DNA from: Turritopsis dohrnii
Lineage: Eukaryota; Cnidaria; Hydrozoa; Anthoathecata; Oceaniidae
DNA length: 64,000 nt
Assembly (NCBI GenBank): GCA_027922465.2
Contig: BQMF02000173.1
Coordinates: 682,001-746,000 of the forward strand
Direction: 5' to 3'
Below the pieces are notes generated by a model. The model was not told where the DNA came from and searched no databases. It was given only the letters and a program-made list of their open reading frames with translations. Positions 44,481 to 55,612 of this stretch are shown here, one piece after another. How positions within the stretch are numbered: the first letter of the stretch is position 1; the number at the start of each line of letters is the position of its first letter. Made by a program: the position numbers and the translations under genes.

Positions 44481-46656
44481 GCTGAGAAAGAAATTGGGGA
44501 GTCAGCAATGTAAGATCACACATAAATTATTTCTCTTGCTCGGTTTGCCAGTATTGTGTCCTAACGGTTGCTTGACTGTCTGAGATGGACGAATCTTTTC
44601 TTCGAGCAGTCAAAATGTTTAAAAACCGAACCTTTCCTTTCCCGACTCAGACAGGTGAAAATAGTGTGTTATGAAACAAAATATTTTTCTGCTTTTCTTT
44701 TAAAAAACATTATTAAGGGTTGTTTTGCGCATCTGATCGAAAAGAAGCCAATAATAAGCTGAAGTTTTTTTCTCTCTACGTTTGAGTGTATTGCTAAACT
44801 GATAATCGATTGGTTTTAAAAAGGGAACAAGAAGCCGTATGGCTTGAAGACTTCAGGACGTGTCATGACTGCATAACTAAGTCAATGTTACACAGCGCAC
44901 GTTGAAAAAGACAACCAAACAACATCATCAACAAATTTACAGGTCGTCTTGGAAAATAAATTTATTTTCGCAAAATATATATTTCTATGATGTATACAAT
45001 CTATACGGAAAAATGTCATCTTCTTCCACAATAACAAAGTAAATTAATTTATAAGTTATGGAATGAGTCCTTTCAGTCTATTATTTATTTCAACCCGGGT
45101 AAACAAAGCAACTTTGATTTTCTTCATGGAATTATCACAGATAACAATAGTTTGTAGAAAGCGTATATTAGATTTATACATCGTGTTTGAAGCTTCGCAA
45201 CAGTGTGATTTTAACGTGCTATCTTGCAACGTTTAATCGAGGTTAAGCGACTAATTGAGTACATCAGTGGTGTCACTTTCTAATTCCGATGAATTAACGT
45301 AATGCGATGTTAAGAAAATCGTTACTTCGAATGAACAATCTTTGTTTTGTACGTATAACTGCATTGGTGCACCGGCAAATTGTAACTTCTGAAATGCGAG
45401 AAAAAATACAAGCAAATTAAAACCAAATTCTTAATATCTTGTACATATGCTAGAGTGAGTTCATGTAAAATCTTTCGATCGTGACAATTCAAACATTGGT
45501 AGCCCAGATAGAATGTAGACATGACCTAAACAACCAAATTAATCACAAAACTAACAAGGGAAGGAAAACCTGTCTCTTTCACAATAATAATCACAGATCG
45601 AACGAATTCGTGAATATGACTGAGACAAATAAAAAGCGATTCACTTCATTCCTTTTCTTCAAATAGTGAATTATAAAAAAAAAAAATTACTCTTACCTTT
45701 TCCAGTCTTAACATTTGCTATCATCACTCTTATCAGTCAAGTAAATTTTGATGATGAAACAGTCCGAATGCATTTACAACTATTAAGGTATCTTCAAAGG
45801 ACGCCAAGTTCCGACCATATGCGTGTTGATTGAAAAACAGTTAGACAGTGTCTAAGTAAAATACAAGCAAAAACACATGTAAATAGAATTTCTTAAGGCT
45901 GAGTAATGTCCTTATTAAACAAGCATGTAGTACTTCTTTAGTGAAAATTGAACACCAAACAGAGTTGAAGTTTGTTTATTTGTCAATATCAGACCATCAC
46001 AAACTGGTAGTGTAAACCATTCTAAATGTGTTTGTGTTACTGGTGTTTGATTACTTTTTCATACATACTCTACAGCTTATTATGTAATGGCAACTTCTAC
46101 ATATAAAAATTAGGTGCACTTCATTTCATTAGAGATGGCTCACCTTTTTATTTTGTAATTTACCGTTACAAAAAAAAGTAATATAACTATAAAAACACTT
46201 TCTTCACCAGATTTTAGAAGTTTATATCAGGAACAGATTCCCTTTGTGAGTTTGAAATTATTGAACATGTTGAATTAAATTTAAGTTCAAGATAATAATG
46301 GTATTCCTGAGCATATATGATAGAAAAAGCATTTACCTTCTTTTGATACATCATTCGAACCTTGAATCAAGATTAAACAACCAGAAGCAAGTGTGGATTC
46401 AAAATTTCTGAACCAGCATTTTCTGACTACAGCTTCTATCTTTTTCATCCAATTTGTAACACCCAATATTGACATGACTCCAAAAATTGATCCCCACCAG
46501 TTCCCTAGGTACAGCTATACAATTGTGCTGTACAAATAACCAAGGCTTTCCCATAGAATCAAGAGAAGATATATTTTCTTTAAAAGTTTACATATTACTA
46601 CCTAAAGAGATCACAGAAATTAAAAGAAGTAAACCTTTCATTAGAACGATTTTTTT
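44481..46656. other. No gene seen
   Basis: AT-rich sequence with only short chance ORFs. Part of it may be the 3' non-coding end of the Helentron. No terminal hairpin or end signature could be assigned by eye. Confidence 0.4.
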
Positions 46657-46662
46657 TTTATT
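46657..46662 (-). terminator. Possible poly(A) signal of the Helentron ORF
   Basis: AATAAA on the minus strand, 86 bases after the stop codon. Confidence 0.35.
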
Positions 46663-46747
46663 CTTTCCAGGTCCACAGGTGACTGGGTTAAAAATTGAAA
46701 TAAATAAATTCTAACTATATACAACCCAAAAAACAATTTCATTAGAA

Positions 46748-49700
46748 CTAATTGAAGTCCTTGAAAGATACTCTGATTGCATCATGATCTGTAAAAAACA
46801 AACACTTTACACTTAACTCCATAGAAAACTTTTGAAGTAAATCTTTATGAATGTAGGCATGATCAATCAATGAGCCACCAATGTGTGTAGGTTCAGATAC
46901 CTGTTGTACAAATCTACCTAGGACAGAAGACAGTTGTGAATTAACATCTAAATTAAAATCACCAACAACAACATTAACATGCTTAGATTCAACTAAATAT
47001 TGTAATGTTCTCAAGAATAGTGGTATGTGCCTGTCTTTCTGGCGATACACAAGTAAAACATTGAAACAAATTGGAGAAAAACTGGTCTTCTTCACTTGCA
47101 TGAAAAAAAACCCATTTGTAACAAAAGAATCTTCAACATGTAATTTGGAACTGAAATAGATTGCCTGACTCTCAAACTTATGGTGACTGTTGTTGAACAT
47201 AACTCTGAAACCAGCTAGTGCAAGCTCTTCTGTTAAATCCTCATCAGAATATTTGATTTGTGTTTCAGTGCAAAGGATCATGTCACTGTCTAATAATACA
47301 CGATCTGCTTTTATGTCTTCCAAATGTTTCTGTAAGGATCTTACATTGCAGATAGTCATTATGAAATTTTTAGACTGAACTGGCATAACATCCGTAATCT
47401 GCAAAGTCTGATGTCCTCTGAGATACTCATATTCCCTTGTTACCTTCTCATCTGCTCGTATAGCATTTCTGTCAAAATGTCCAATTAAAAAGAGTCCATC
47501 GATTGATGTAACACGGCTTAATGCTACATACATTTGACCATTATTGAATATCCTTTGTCTGAGTAAGTCAAAGCTAACAATTATTTTATTCAAACTCAAG
47601 CTCTGAACTTTGTGGCATGTGCATGCCCATGCTAAGATCAAGGGAAATTGTGTTCGCTTGATAATGGGTGATGAATATCTTTTTACATTTGTTCGAATTT
47701 CAGCAGTTACACGCTCCACAGGAACAGCATGATTTTCCATTGCAAACCTATCAGACACCATTCTATTATAACCAGCTTTTGCATCATCAAACTTCACATA
47801 TATTTTTGTCACTGTACCATTCCTCTCGAATAATTTTAACACTGTACCCAGTTGACCATTAATTAGCGTATCAGTAATGTCAACATTGGATGTTAACATA
47901 ACCCTTGCACCAACTTTTAAAGTTAGATTAAATACCAGACCTCCAGTTCTACCTGCTGGACAAGTTAAGAAAGTCTTATATACATGACATGGAACCCCAT
48001 TAGGGATTTGATCTATAGCATTCAAACTGCATTCAAAACTATCAATTTGATTGAGCATAAGATGGTTGTGTTGACTAGCTAGAGAATTTTCAGCAAAAAT
48101 ATGAACTGCATCATGCGGAAAGTTTGCATCAGTAACATTTATGAAACGTGATTTTAGAAGTTCTTCATCCTCTTGAGTTAGTTGACCAATTCTTACATTA
48201 TTCAAAAGATCTATGAGCACACTGTCACCTCTTTGCCTCATTACTTCAGTGAGCTCAACCATTTCAAAATTTCTCCACAGAGGAAATATATTATAAGTCA
48301 CATCATAGTACTCTGCAAAAATAGCTTTTTTCAAAACTGGTGGCAGTTGATATAAATCACCAACTAGGATTACAGTTAATCCCGCAAATAACCTGAATGT
48401 TTCACATCCATAAATTTCATTGAGCCTCTGGTGCACGTGTAATAGTAACTCATTAGATATCATAGAGCATTCATCTATTATTATTACTTTAACTTCAGAC
48501 AGTTGTATTCGCAATGCACATTTTCGCTTATCAGGAAGTTTTGGTACAACTAATCCATGACATTCTACAGGAATTCCCAATCCAGAGTGTATTGTTGTTC
48601 CAGCAATATTAATTGCAGCCACACCAGTTGGTGCCAGTAAAAGAACCTTAGGCTTGTCAAGTGAAGCAGATCGATAACTAAATGTTTTTGAAAGAGAAGC
48701 ATGTATGGTTTTTACAACATGAGATTTACCAACACCAGCTCCTCCAGTTATAAATATATGCAATGGTTCAATAGTTATTGGTTTTTCACATGACAAATTT
48801 TTCACGTAACGCCTAGCCCATGAGTTAACTACTTCAAACACATCCCTCTGCTTAGCATTCAATGATCTAATTAAATCATTTACTTCATTATCAGGAGGCA
48901 GATTAACATGTGGTAAGGAAATGGTCTCAACAGGTCTCTCATTTTCAAAGTATACAGGATTTTCTTCATTGTCCTCTTCAGATTCATCATCTACAATATT
49001 GATTTGGTTGGCTTCCTCCTCAATATCATCATTTTCTTGTTGTGCATTTTCATCAGTTAATGGACCATATCTGAAATTGATGAAAGCTGTGTCTACTAAG
49101 TCTGCCCAAGGTTCAAACCGTGTTTTATTAGTGTTTACCACATCTAACACACCAGGCTCTTCTAACTTTTTTACATAAGAGCCGCTCATTTCAGCTTTCA
49201 GATCTGATTCCTTTCTGAAAGGATAAAACATCATTAACAAGTGATGAGCATAAGCTTCTGGATTAGTTGCTGGATTTGGGGTGTGGTAGCGTACAACTAA
49301 TTTGAGTCGACGGCACTTCATTTTTTCCCTTGATGACATGAGAGGAATTGATGATGGATATAATAAAGAAACATTATTGTCATCATTTAAAAGTATTTCT
49401 GGTTGATTATCATTTTCAGTATCTTCCTTCGGCTTACTGTCAAGAACATAAAAAGCCATGAAATCAGCATAACAGAAGCTGTCCAACATACTATATTTTC
49501 CTCCTTGAAATTTCAAGTCAGGCCTGTCCATATACCTGTCAAGATTATTTTTTCTAAACACATCAATGCTGTCTTCTGGTAGTTCTTTTAATTCTACTTC
49601 ATTCTTGCAAACTCGGTAGCGCTTTTCTGGGAGATTTGAATTAGCAAAAACAACAGCTGGAAAACATTTTCGAAGCCATAACTCTGGCATCAACTGATAA

Positions 49701-52700
49701 ACAGCCTCTTGTACTGAACATTGCCGACTAGTAAGAAATGCAGCTGCTAACTTTTTCATGCGATCTTTGAAATCAATGTTGTTATTATCCCGTGATTCTT
49801 CTAATGCACTTTTCATTGCTCTTGAAGAATCAGATTCAGACTTGGAAAAATATGAACACATGTATGCAACTGCTTTGTAATAGTTAAAAACAGGTTGTAT
49901 GTCCAAATTTGCTTCCCAAGCTTGCAAACCAAGATCAAAATAATTATTTACAAAACATGAGTTAGGAGGCCTTCGAAAATGAATTTGAAAGTCTTGGTCA
50001 GGAGAAATTGACAATGCTTCATAGTACTGATCAGCTGTCAACCCAAGAGTCCCCAAAATTTCAGGAATACTTTTATGTTCCACATAACTGGTTTTATTTG
50101 GGTCAAGATAAGAATCAATATAACTTTTCACAGATTTTAACACAATATTTCTTGATTTTAACATTAGTGACCTCTCATTTTCTGGCATGTCTTTGTCTAG
50201 AGGTTCTGCAATGATGGTGTGATCTGTGAAATAACGTCCATAATTAAATCGGCAAGGAATATTTTTGTATTTTCTGCAAGAATTAGAATGTCTATGAATT
50301 TGATACTGATACACTAATTTATGCAATTCTGGCTCCTCTTCTGGATCAGGCAAATCTGCACGTATCAAAGTATCCACAAATTCTAAATAATCATTTGTTG
50401 TTTCTTTGCTTAAAACAGGTGCATTAGGAGCCCACAAAAAGGAGTGGATATGTGGGCTACCACGAAATTGGAATTCAACCTTTATAACATAATATTCAAT
50501 TTTTCCCAAAGGACCGTGGCTACGTAGCAGTATTTCTTTAAAAAATGTCTCAACTCTAAACTGAAAGTGTCGTGAAGTGAATACGGGGTTTTGATTCAAC
50601 AGTTCACACTTTTTTAAGTAATCCAATTGTCCTTCTGTAAGGTTAGTATGGTTCAGCTTGTCAAGAATTATTAGCAGTTCATCCCATCTTAGGTCTGCAC
50701 ATGACAAAGTCAGGAAGAATGTAGGTAAACTTAATTGTTTCACCATAGCAAGAACATCATTTAGGAAGCTTTTCCAATATGCAGGTGTTCCCTTTACAGA
50801 TTTCATAAATAAAAAGCCTTGATCTTCTGACATAAAAGACTTAACAGTTTCCTTAAAATTATTTTTAAGTTGTCCTGCAGTTATCTCTCCATGAACTTTG
50901 CGTGTTGCTACATTTATTTGGTTAAGCAAATTTATTTGTTGCATAACATAATGTGCAAAGAAAATATAGTCAGTGTTTGAGGCAAATCTTTGGCTATAAT
51001 GTAGCAGCCGCTGGTTGAAATATTTTGTAGCAGTCAACCCAATTTCTCGGGCCACTTTGTAGCCAAATTTTCCTGTTGGAAACAAATATGGAAAAGCAAG
51101 CTCTTCACAAAAATCGTCAATAAAGAAAGACATTGGCTGCTTACATTCACCAGGAGCGATATCCAAAATTCCCTCAATTGTATTATAAATGTTTGGTATC
51201 AAACAAATTTCATCCGACCCTGCTTGCTCAAGATTCAGAGGATTTTCCTCTTCAAGTTCATCATTGCTCTCATTTGCATTGCCTTCAATACTAATTGGGA
51301 ATGCATCTTGATCAATAATTGCATCAGTATCAACTAGAGAAAGTAACTCTTTAGTGATATTATCCATGTTGATAAGAATATCAGCATAGAAAGGGTTGTT
51401 TGCCTTCAAATATTCTAATGCATCTTTCACATAATCAGGACGGACATTTTCAAATATAACATAGCCACGAAACTGAAGTTTCCTCTTTAACTTAACAAAA
51501 ATTAATCCATTACTGTCCATTCCCTGTGGTAAGCAATTACTTACTGCATTAACATTTACTGGTACATTACAGACAGCACCTTTAATTTTCGGCATTTGAC
51601 CTTTAGGCATAATACTAATTTTTTTGAATAAAATGCGTTTTGCAATCAAAGTTTTTTCCAATCGATTCAAACATTCAATTTCTCTAGGTATTGGTAAGAC
51701 CTCTAATCTGTTCCACACTGCTTGACATGGCACAGCTCCTTTAAACAAATGGTGATCACAAGTCACACAAATATAATTTTTCCCATTACAACTTGTAATG
51801 TCAGTAAACAGTGGGAAAAATTCATATTTGTAGCATTCCCTTTTAAACACCTTCACTGTTCTACGATAAAGGGATCGGTTGCAAACAACACAGACATAGT
51901 ATGGTCCCTGGCATATTTTAGCTTTAAATTTCGAAACACAACCTACATTTTCCTGATGATTCCTCAAAGCTTTTTGCTTTTTATCAGCATGTTTTTGCGA
52001 TCCTATGCTCAATGCATATGCAACACGCTTAGAATTTCTATTTTTAATTTTTGAAACTTCAGTGGCTTTCCTTTTTCTGCATTTAGCTTTGGCAGAATCT
52101 GATGCATTTCTCTCTCTACATTTAGCTTTGGCAGAATCTGATGCATTTCTTTCCCTACATTTTGCTTTGGAAGAATCTGATGCATTTCTCTCTCTACATT
52201 TAGCTTTGGCAGAATCTGATGCATTTCTTTTCCTACATTTTGCTTTGGAAGAATCTGATGCATTTCTTTCCCTACATTTAGTTTGTTCAATAATATTTTT
52301 CTTTCTTTTCCGATCTTTTGCCTTATAATATTCATTTTGAAGATTTTCTAAAATAACATCTTCAAGAAAGTCTACACAGATGCTTTGTATTTCAAAAGGG
52401 ACATAAACATCAGTTTCATCAACATATGTAGAAATCAAATACTTTTCAAGGTCAATTTTTGATTTAAATTTCAGTAATGTTGACAAACCATCAGCAATTG
52501 CCTGACCAAATATATCTTTACTGTGTGAATCAAACAAAAAGTAACAATTTTTAGTCCATATCACAGAAATGCAATATCCTTTGATAAAAAAAATGAGAGC
52601 ACTTCCGACTTGATCTTCTGAAGTTAAAAAACCATACAGATCTCCATTACTTAACAAGCCACTTCTGTTATTTAAAAATCTTAACAAGATACGACTTCCA

Positions 52701-52969
52701 AGTAGGGCTATTTGTTGTGGAAGTTCTGATGCCATTAAGTAATCTTCACTATGTAAAGATTTATAGAGGTCATCCCCTTGTATAACAATGAAATCTAAAT
52801 CATCAGCATTCCATCGGCCAATATGCTTTATTGCTGAGACACAGATTGAAATCAATGCACAACAAGAACACTGCCTGCCAGCTGTGCTACCAAACATTAC
52901 ATCTCCTTGGTGAAACCTTCCTTGGACTGAAGTCTCAATTCTTATATTTCCCTTACACAAAGATGGCAT
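46748..52969 (-). CDS. Helentron-type Helitron transposase, intact 2073 residues
   Basis: A single uninterrupted ORF. Residues about 20-200 look like a viral or OTU-style cysteine protease (GRQCSCC with candidate Cys34, FDSHS with candidate His149). Residues 231-306 are a 13-residue repeat. Residues 340-420 hold CxxC pairs (CVVCNRS, CVTCDHH). The Rep nuclease covers about 650-1050, with HUH motif PHIH at 839-842 and tyrosines 1036 and 1040 in AYMCSYFSK. The PIF1-type helicase has GGAGVGKS (1409-1416), IIIDECSM and GDLYQLPP (1537-1544), and MYVALSR near its end. The C-terminus (1868-2073) is an EEP/AP endonuclease with CTETQ, GDFNLD and TDHDAI. The added endonuclease places it among Helentrons. 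It replicates by rolling-circle transposition. No stop or frameshift was found, so it may be active or young. Element ends are not determined. Confidence 0.92.
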   Translation of the reverse strand: MPSLCKGNIRIETSVQGRFHQGDVMFGSTAGRQCSCCALISICVSAIKHIGRWNADDLDFIVIQGDDLYKSLHSEDYLMASELPQQIALLGSRILLRFLNNRSGLLSNGDLYGFLTSEDQVGSALIFFIKGYCISVIWTKNCYFLFDSHSKDIFGQAIADGLSTLLKFKSKIDLEKYLISTYVDETDVYVPFEIQSICVDFLEDVILENLQNEYYKAKDRKRKKNIIEQTKCRERNASDSSKAKCRKRNASDSAKAKCRERNASDSSKAKCRERNASDSAKAKCRERNASDSAKAKCRKRKATEVSKIKNRNSKRVAYALSIGSQKHADKKQKALRNHQENVGCVSKFKAKICQGPYYVCVVCNRSLYRRTVKVFKRECYKYEFFPLFTDITSCNGKNYICVTCDHHLFKGAVPCQAVWNRLEVLPIPREIECLNRLEKTLIAKRILFKKISIMPKGQMPKIKGAVCNVPVNVNAVSNCLPQGMDSNGLIFVKLKRKLQFRGYVIFENVRPDYVKDALEYLKANNPFYADILINMDNITKELLSLVDTDAIIDQDAFPISIEGNANESNDELEEENPLNLEQAGSDEICLIPNIYNTIEGILDIAPGECKQPMSFFIDDFCEELAFPYLFPTGKFGYKVAREIGLTATKYFNQRLLHYSQRFASNTDYIFFAHYVMQQINLLNQINVATRKVHGEITAGQLKNNFKETVKSFMSEDQGFLFMKSVKGTPAYWKSFLNDVLAMVKQLSLPTFFLTLSCADLRWDELLIILDKLNHTNLTEGQLDYLKKCELLNQNPVFTSRHFQFRVETFFKEILLRSHGPLGKIEYYVIKVEFQFRGSPHIHSFLWAPNAPVLSKETTNDYLEFVDTLIRADLPDPEEEPELHKLVYQYQIHRHSNSCRKYKNIPCRFNYGRYFTDHTIIAEPLDKDMPENERSLMLKSRNIVLKSVKSYIDSYLDPNKTSYVEHKSIPEILGTLGLTADQYYEALSISPDQDFQIHFRRPPNSCFVNNYFDLGLQAWEANLDIQPVFNYYKAVAYMCSYFSKSESDSSRAMKSALEESRDNNNIDFKDRMKKLAAAFLTSRQCSVQEAVYQLMPELWLRKCFPAVVFANSNLPEKRYRVCKNEVELKELPEDSIDVFRKNNLDRYMDRPDLKFQGGKYSMLDSFCYADFMAFYVLDSKPKEDTENDNQPEILLNDDNNVSLLYPSSIPLMSSREKMKCRRLKLVVRYHTPNPATNPEAYAHHLLMMFYPFRKESDLKAEMSGSYVKKLEEPGVLDVVNTNKTRFEPWADLVDTAFINFRYGPLTDENAQQENDDIEEEANQINIVDDESEEDNEENPVYFENERPVETISLPHVNLPPDNEVNDLIRSLNAKQRDVFEVVNSWARRYVKNLSCEKPITIEPLHIFITGGAGVGKSHVVKTIHASLSKTFSYRSASLDKPKVLLLAPTGVAAINIAGTTIHSGLGIPVECHGLVVPKLPDKRKCALRIQLSEVKVIIIDECSMISNELLLHVHQRLNEIYGCETFRLFAGLTVILVGDLYQLPPVLKKAIFAEYYDVTYNIFPLWRNFEMVELTEVMRQRGDSVLIDLLNNVRIGQLTQEDEELLKSRFINVTDANFPHDAVHIFAENSLASQHNHLMLNQIDSFECSLNAIDQIPNGVPCHVYKTFLTCPAGRTGGLVFNLTLKVGARVMLTSNVDITDTLINGQLGTVLKLFERNGTVTKIYVKFDDAKAGYNRMVSDRFAMENHAVPVERVTAEIRTNVKRYSSPIIKRTQFPLILAWACTCHKVQSLSLNKIIVSFDLLRQRIFNNGQMYVALSRVTSIDGLFLIGHFDRNAIRADEKVTREYEYLRGHQTLQITDVMPVQSKNFIMTICNVRSLQKHLEDIKADRVLLDSDMILCTETQIKYSDEDLTEELALAGFRVMFNNSHHKFESQAIYFSSKLHVEDSFVTNGFFFMQVKKTSFSPICFNVLLVYRQKDRHIPLFLRTLQYLVESKHVNVVVGDFNLDVNSQLSSVLGRFVQQVSEPTHIGGSLIDHAYIHKDLLQKFSMELSVKCLFFTDHDAIRVSFKDFN
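52052..52279 (-). repeat. 39-bp coding minisatellite in the Helentron ORF
   Basis: Five to six head-to-tail units encode KCRERNASDSSKA with E/K and S/A changes. The length is a multiple of three, so the frame is kept. The basic composition suggests a flexible nucleic-acid-binding or nuclear-import linker (inference). Confidence 0.85.
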
Positions 52970-53224
52970 TATAAATTCAGCAAATATATAGCAACAACAC
53001 TATGCTTTATATACTATGTATAATATATATGGATTATTTCATCTACACACTGGAGGCCAGAAAATAAAGGAAAGCAAATATATAATGTTATTGCTTGTGG
53101 GGGGTTAATACAAACCAGTCAGTCAGTTTTGGTCGCAAAAATAACTGATCATATAACAGGAAACAAAATAAGTTTTGTAAAGTATTGTGTAAAAACAATA
53201 ATCAGGTGTTTCACAAAAAAGCAA

Positions 53225-53400
53225 TAAATTTTAAGTGCTTGAACAACAAAGCACAGTGCAAATGGTGCTTGGGGAAAGCACAGAACAAACGGTGCCTCTA
53301 ACACAAGGCACAGAACAAGTGGTGCTTCGTGAACAAAGCAGAAATTAAACGGTGCCTCTGATACAAGGCACAAAACAAGAGGTAAAGCAAGAAGGTACCG
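53225..53400. repeat. Imperfect tandem repeat upstream of the Helentron ORF
   Basis: Units share ggcacagaacaa, ggtgct or ggtgcctct, and acaaggcac, with a period near 30 or 60 bases. It may belong to the 5' non-coding part of the Helentron or be independent. Confidence 0.55.
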
Positions 53401-53859
53401 ATTAACAGCACAAAAAATACTAAGCATGATCCAGAGACATGAGCTATTTTGATTTATTTGATTTAGCTGTTTGCTTCATAGAACAGCTCAAGCCAAGCCA
53501 AATTATGACCACGTGATAACATAGCCAATTACAAGTTGCAAACCAACATATACACGTGACCAATAGTACTCACAACAGACAACTGAACTGAATAGGAGCG
53601 TAATTAACGAATTCACGTAAACAATGCACGAAATCGTTCGTAACTTGGAGTAGTAGTAGTAGTAGGAGGAGAAACCACGGGTATTTTAAAGACTTTACTC
53701 CACCACGGGTGTCCTAAAGTCAACAAGGAAAAGGAAATTGAGCAATTAAAGAAAGCTATTGAAGTTCCTATTGGAAGCGACGATGGTCTTGCATATGACA
53801 TACCTTTTGTTCGAAAGTGCCAAGACCAACTACTTTTCTACGCTGACGATACAGATTTA

Positions 53860-54933
53860 ATGACGGAAGAAGACGGCTTAATTTTGAAAAGTATCATACA
53901 GATGAAAAGAGGTAACCTTCAATCTGCCATTTTCTACACAGGACAAGCCAAAAATAAATTAAAAATGTCCGATGACAATAGGACTATTTTGACCTTGAAT
54001 AGCAATATTGCCGACTGCTATTTAGAATTAAGCAAATCGGAACAACCTCTTCCCAATCTCTCAAAAATATATTTTGACAAAGCTTTATGTTGTATTGACG
54101 ACGAGATGGAGAACTCAAACGAAAAGTATGATTTGAAATTTAAAGCGAGGCAAATGGAAATTAACAAATTAATGGAAGATCGAGAAGAATTTGGAAACCT
54201 CAAAAAATCAGCAATCAAATATGAGAAAGAACTTGCTGAAATGCGTAAACAAATGCTTAAAACGGTGAGGTTTTCTACACATCAGGAGGAGAGTACGGAG
54301 GAGATGAACATAATAATGGATGTTCTTTCGGTAAGCAAACGATTACTCGATAGTGCTATGAATACAATCAAAGTGGAAATCTATGGGCTTCCCAACGATA
54401 AGTCTCCTTATTGTTATTATCCATCACCAAAGAGCTTACAGAGCACAAAGATGAACTCAATCAGTGAACAGATGCTCAGTGAACAGATGCTCAGTGAACA
54501 GATGCTCAGTCAACAGATGCTCAGTCAACAGATGCTCAGTCAACAGATGCTCAGTCAACAGATGCTCAGTCAACAGATGCTCAGTCAACAGATGCTCAGT
54601 CAACAGATGCTCAGTCAACAGATGCGACAACTTCTTAAGAGGTACAAATTCGAAGATTTTGAAACAGACTTTCCTGGCTTGTTTAATTTTCTTGTCGAGA
54701 AACAGGACGGATTTGTTTGGCTGCAACCATTTATTGATATCCGAAATGAACATGAGCATTTTAAATATTCCCATGAGAAATGTGTAGCTCTTTTTCCGTC
54801 ACTTGAACATCGTACAAGATTAGTTGAAAATGTTTGCAAGTATGTTGTTGAAGTTCACAGCAGAATAAATACCGACGTTGCAACGTTCCTACAGCTAAAC
54901 GTCGGTGTAAATACTTCGTATATACTTACGTAG
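53860..54933 (+). CDS. TPR-like protein with coding minisatellite and HEPN-like C-terminus
   Basis: 357 residues from the first ATG. Residues about 1-90 form TPR-like helix pairs (GNLQSAIFYTGQAKNKLK, NIADCYLELSKS, YFDKALCCIDDE). A charged coiled-coil-like stretch covers about 95-135. A pentapeptide array SEQML/SQQML covers 201-254. The C-terminus has FIDIRNEHEHFKY at about 292-303, where R-N-x3-H fits the R-x4-6-H motif of HEPN ribonucleases. The frame stays open upstream to 53644 without an ATG, so the true start may lie in an upstream exon or the protein may be longer (in-frame KVNKEKEIEQLKKA just before). An AATAAA follows at 55155. HEPN proteins often act in RNA cleavage or defence; applying that here is inference. 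Standing beside transposons, it could also be a decayed paralogue. Confidence 0.6.
   Translation: MTEEDGLILKSIIQMKRGNLQSAIFYTGQAKNKLKMSDDNRTILTLNSNIADCYLELSKSEQPLPNLSKIYFDKALCCIDDEMENSNEKYDLKFKARQMEINKLMEDREEFGNLKKSAIKYEKELAEMRKQMLKTVRFSTHQEESTEEMNIIMDVLSVSKRLLDSAMNTIKVEIYGLPNDKSPYCYYPSPKSLQSTKMNSISEQMLSEQMLSEQMLSQQMLSQQMLSQQMLSQQMLSQQMLSQQMLSQQMLSQQMRQLLKRYKFEDFETDFPGLFNFLVEKQDGFVWLQPFIDIRNEHEHFKYSHEKCVALFPSLEHRTRLVENVCKYVVEVHSRINTDVATFLQLNVGVNTSYILT
54463..54625 (+). repeat. 15-bp coding minisatellite, about 11 units
   Basis: The unit agtcaacagatgctc (S-Q-Q-M-L), with gaa in place of caa in the first three units, is nearly identical across the array. The other strand and other frames also stay open, giving shadow ORFs. 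Confidence 0.92.
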
Positions 54934-54975
54934 AGTTGATAGAGTGACGAAACTCAACAATTTTATTTGGTGTGA

Positions 54976-55052
54976 GTGACTTGATTATTCAATATATACG
55001 AGAAGAATCAACTTGTGACTTGATTATTCAATATATACGAGAAGAATCAACC
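54976..55052. repeat. Two tandem copies, about 38 bp
   Basis: gtgacttgattattcaatat and atacgagaagaatcaac occur twice in a row, just downstream of the TPR/HEPN-like ORF. Confidence 0.75.
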
Positions 55053-55154
55053 ATGAATTTTAAAATGATCGAGTATAATTGATGTCTTCTGTTGAATGAA
55101 TTGAATCTAATACATATATAGGAGACACGGCGAGAGTTAACAAATGTTGAGAAA

Positions 55155-55160
55155 AATAAA
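55155..55160 (+). terminator. Possible poly(A) signal of the TPR/HEPN-like gene
   Basis: AATAAA 222 bases after the stop codon on the same strand. Confidence 0.35.
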
Positions 55161-55492
55161 AACGAACAAAAAGACTTTAAGACTTTATATATCGGAGACA
55201 GAGATACTTATATCGGATATCGGGCTCAATATCGGATATCTATTGAGACATCTATTCGATGGGCCATTGAAATTTATCACGCAAGTTCTGATTGCAATCT
55301 CGCTTCCATAAGAAGTAGTGGTAGTAGGAATAAAAGTAGAAGTGGTCGTTGTAGGAATAATGTGTGTGTTCTTCTGATTACTTCAAAATCGACGACCTCA
55401 AAGAAGTTCCTAATGAATTTTTTAAATAGGAGATTGTATATTTTCTGTTTTTTTATGAGCATCAGTATATTTGAAGTGAATGATGCTTAGTT

Positions 55493-55612
55493 ACCCATTA
55501 GTGAAATTTGTTGAAAATCACTGCGAAGGAGTGCATTTTTATAGAAATATACGCATTAGCTCAATAAAAATGCTCTTCATTGCAGTGAGTTTTGGTGGTT
55601 TTACGCACTGGG
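55493..55612 (-). mobile_element. MITE family A, copy 17
   Basis: Full length: gtgaaatttgttgaaaatca, ctgcgaaggagtgcattttt, aaaatgctcttcattgcagt, ending ttttacgcactggg. Confidence 0.75.

Noticed and set aside
52005..52328. ORFs with ALAESDAFLSLH or QNVGKEMHQILPK repeats
   Set aside because: Shadow frames of the 39-bp coding minisatellite of the Helentron.
54457..54787. ORFs reading NRCSV or LLTEH repeats
   Set aside because: Shadow frames of the 15-bp minisatellite in the TPR/HEPN-like gene.
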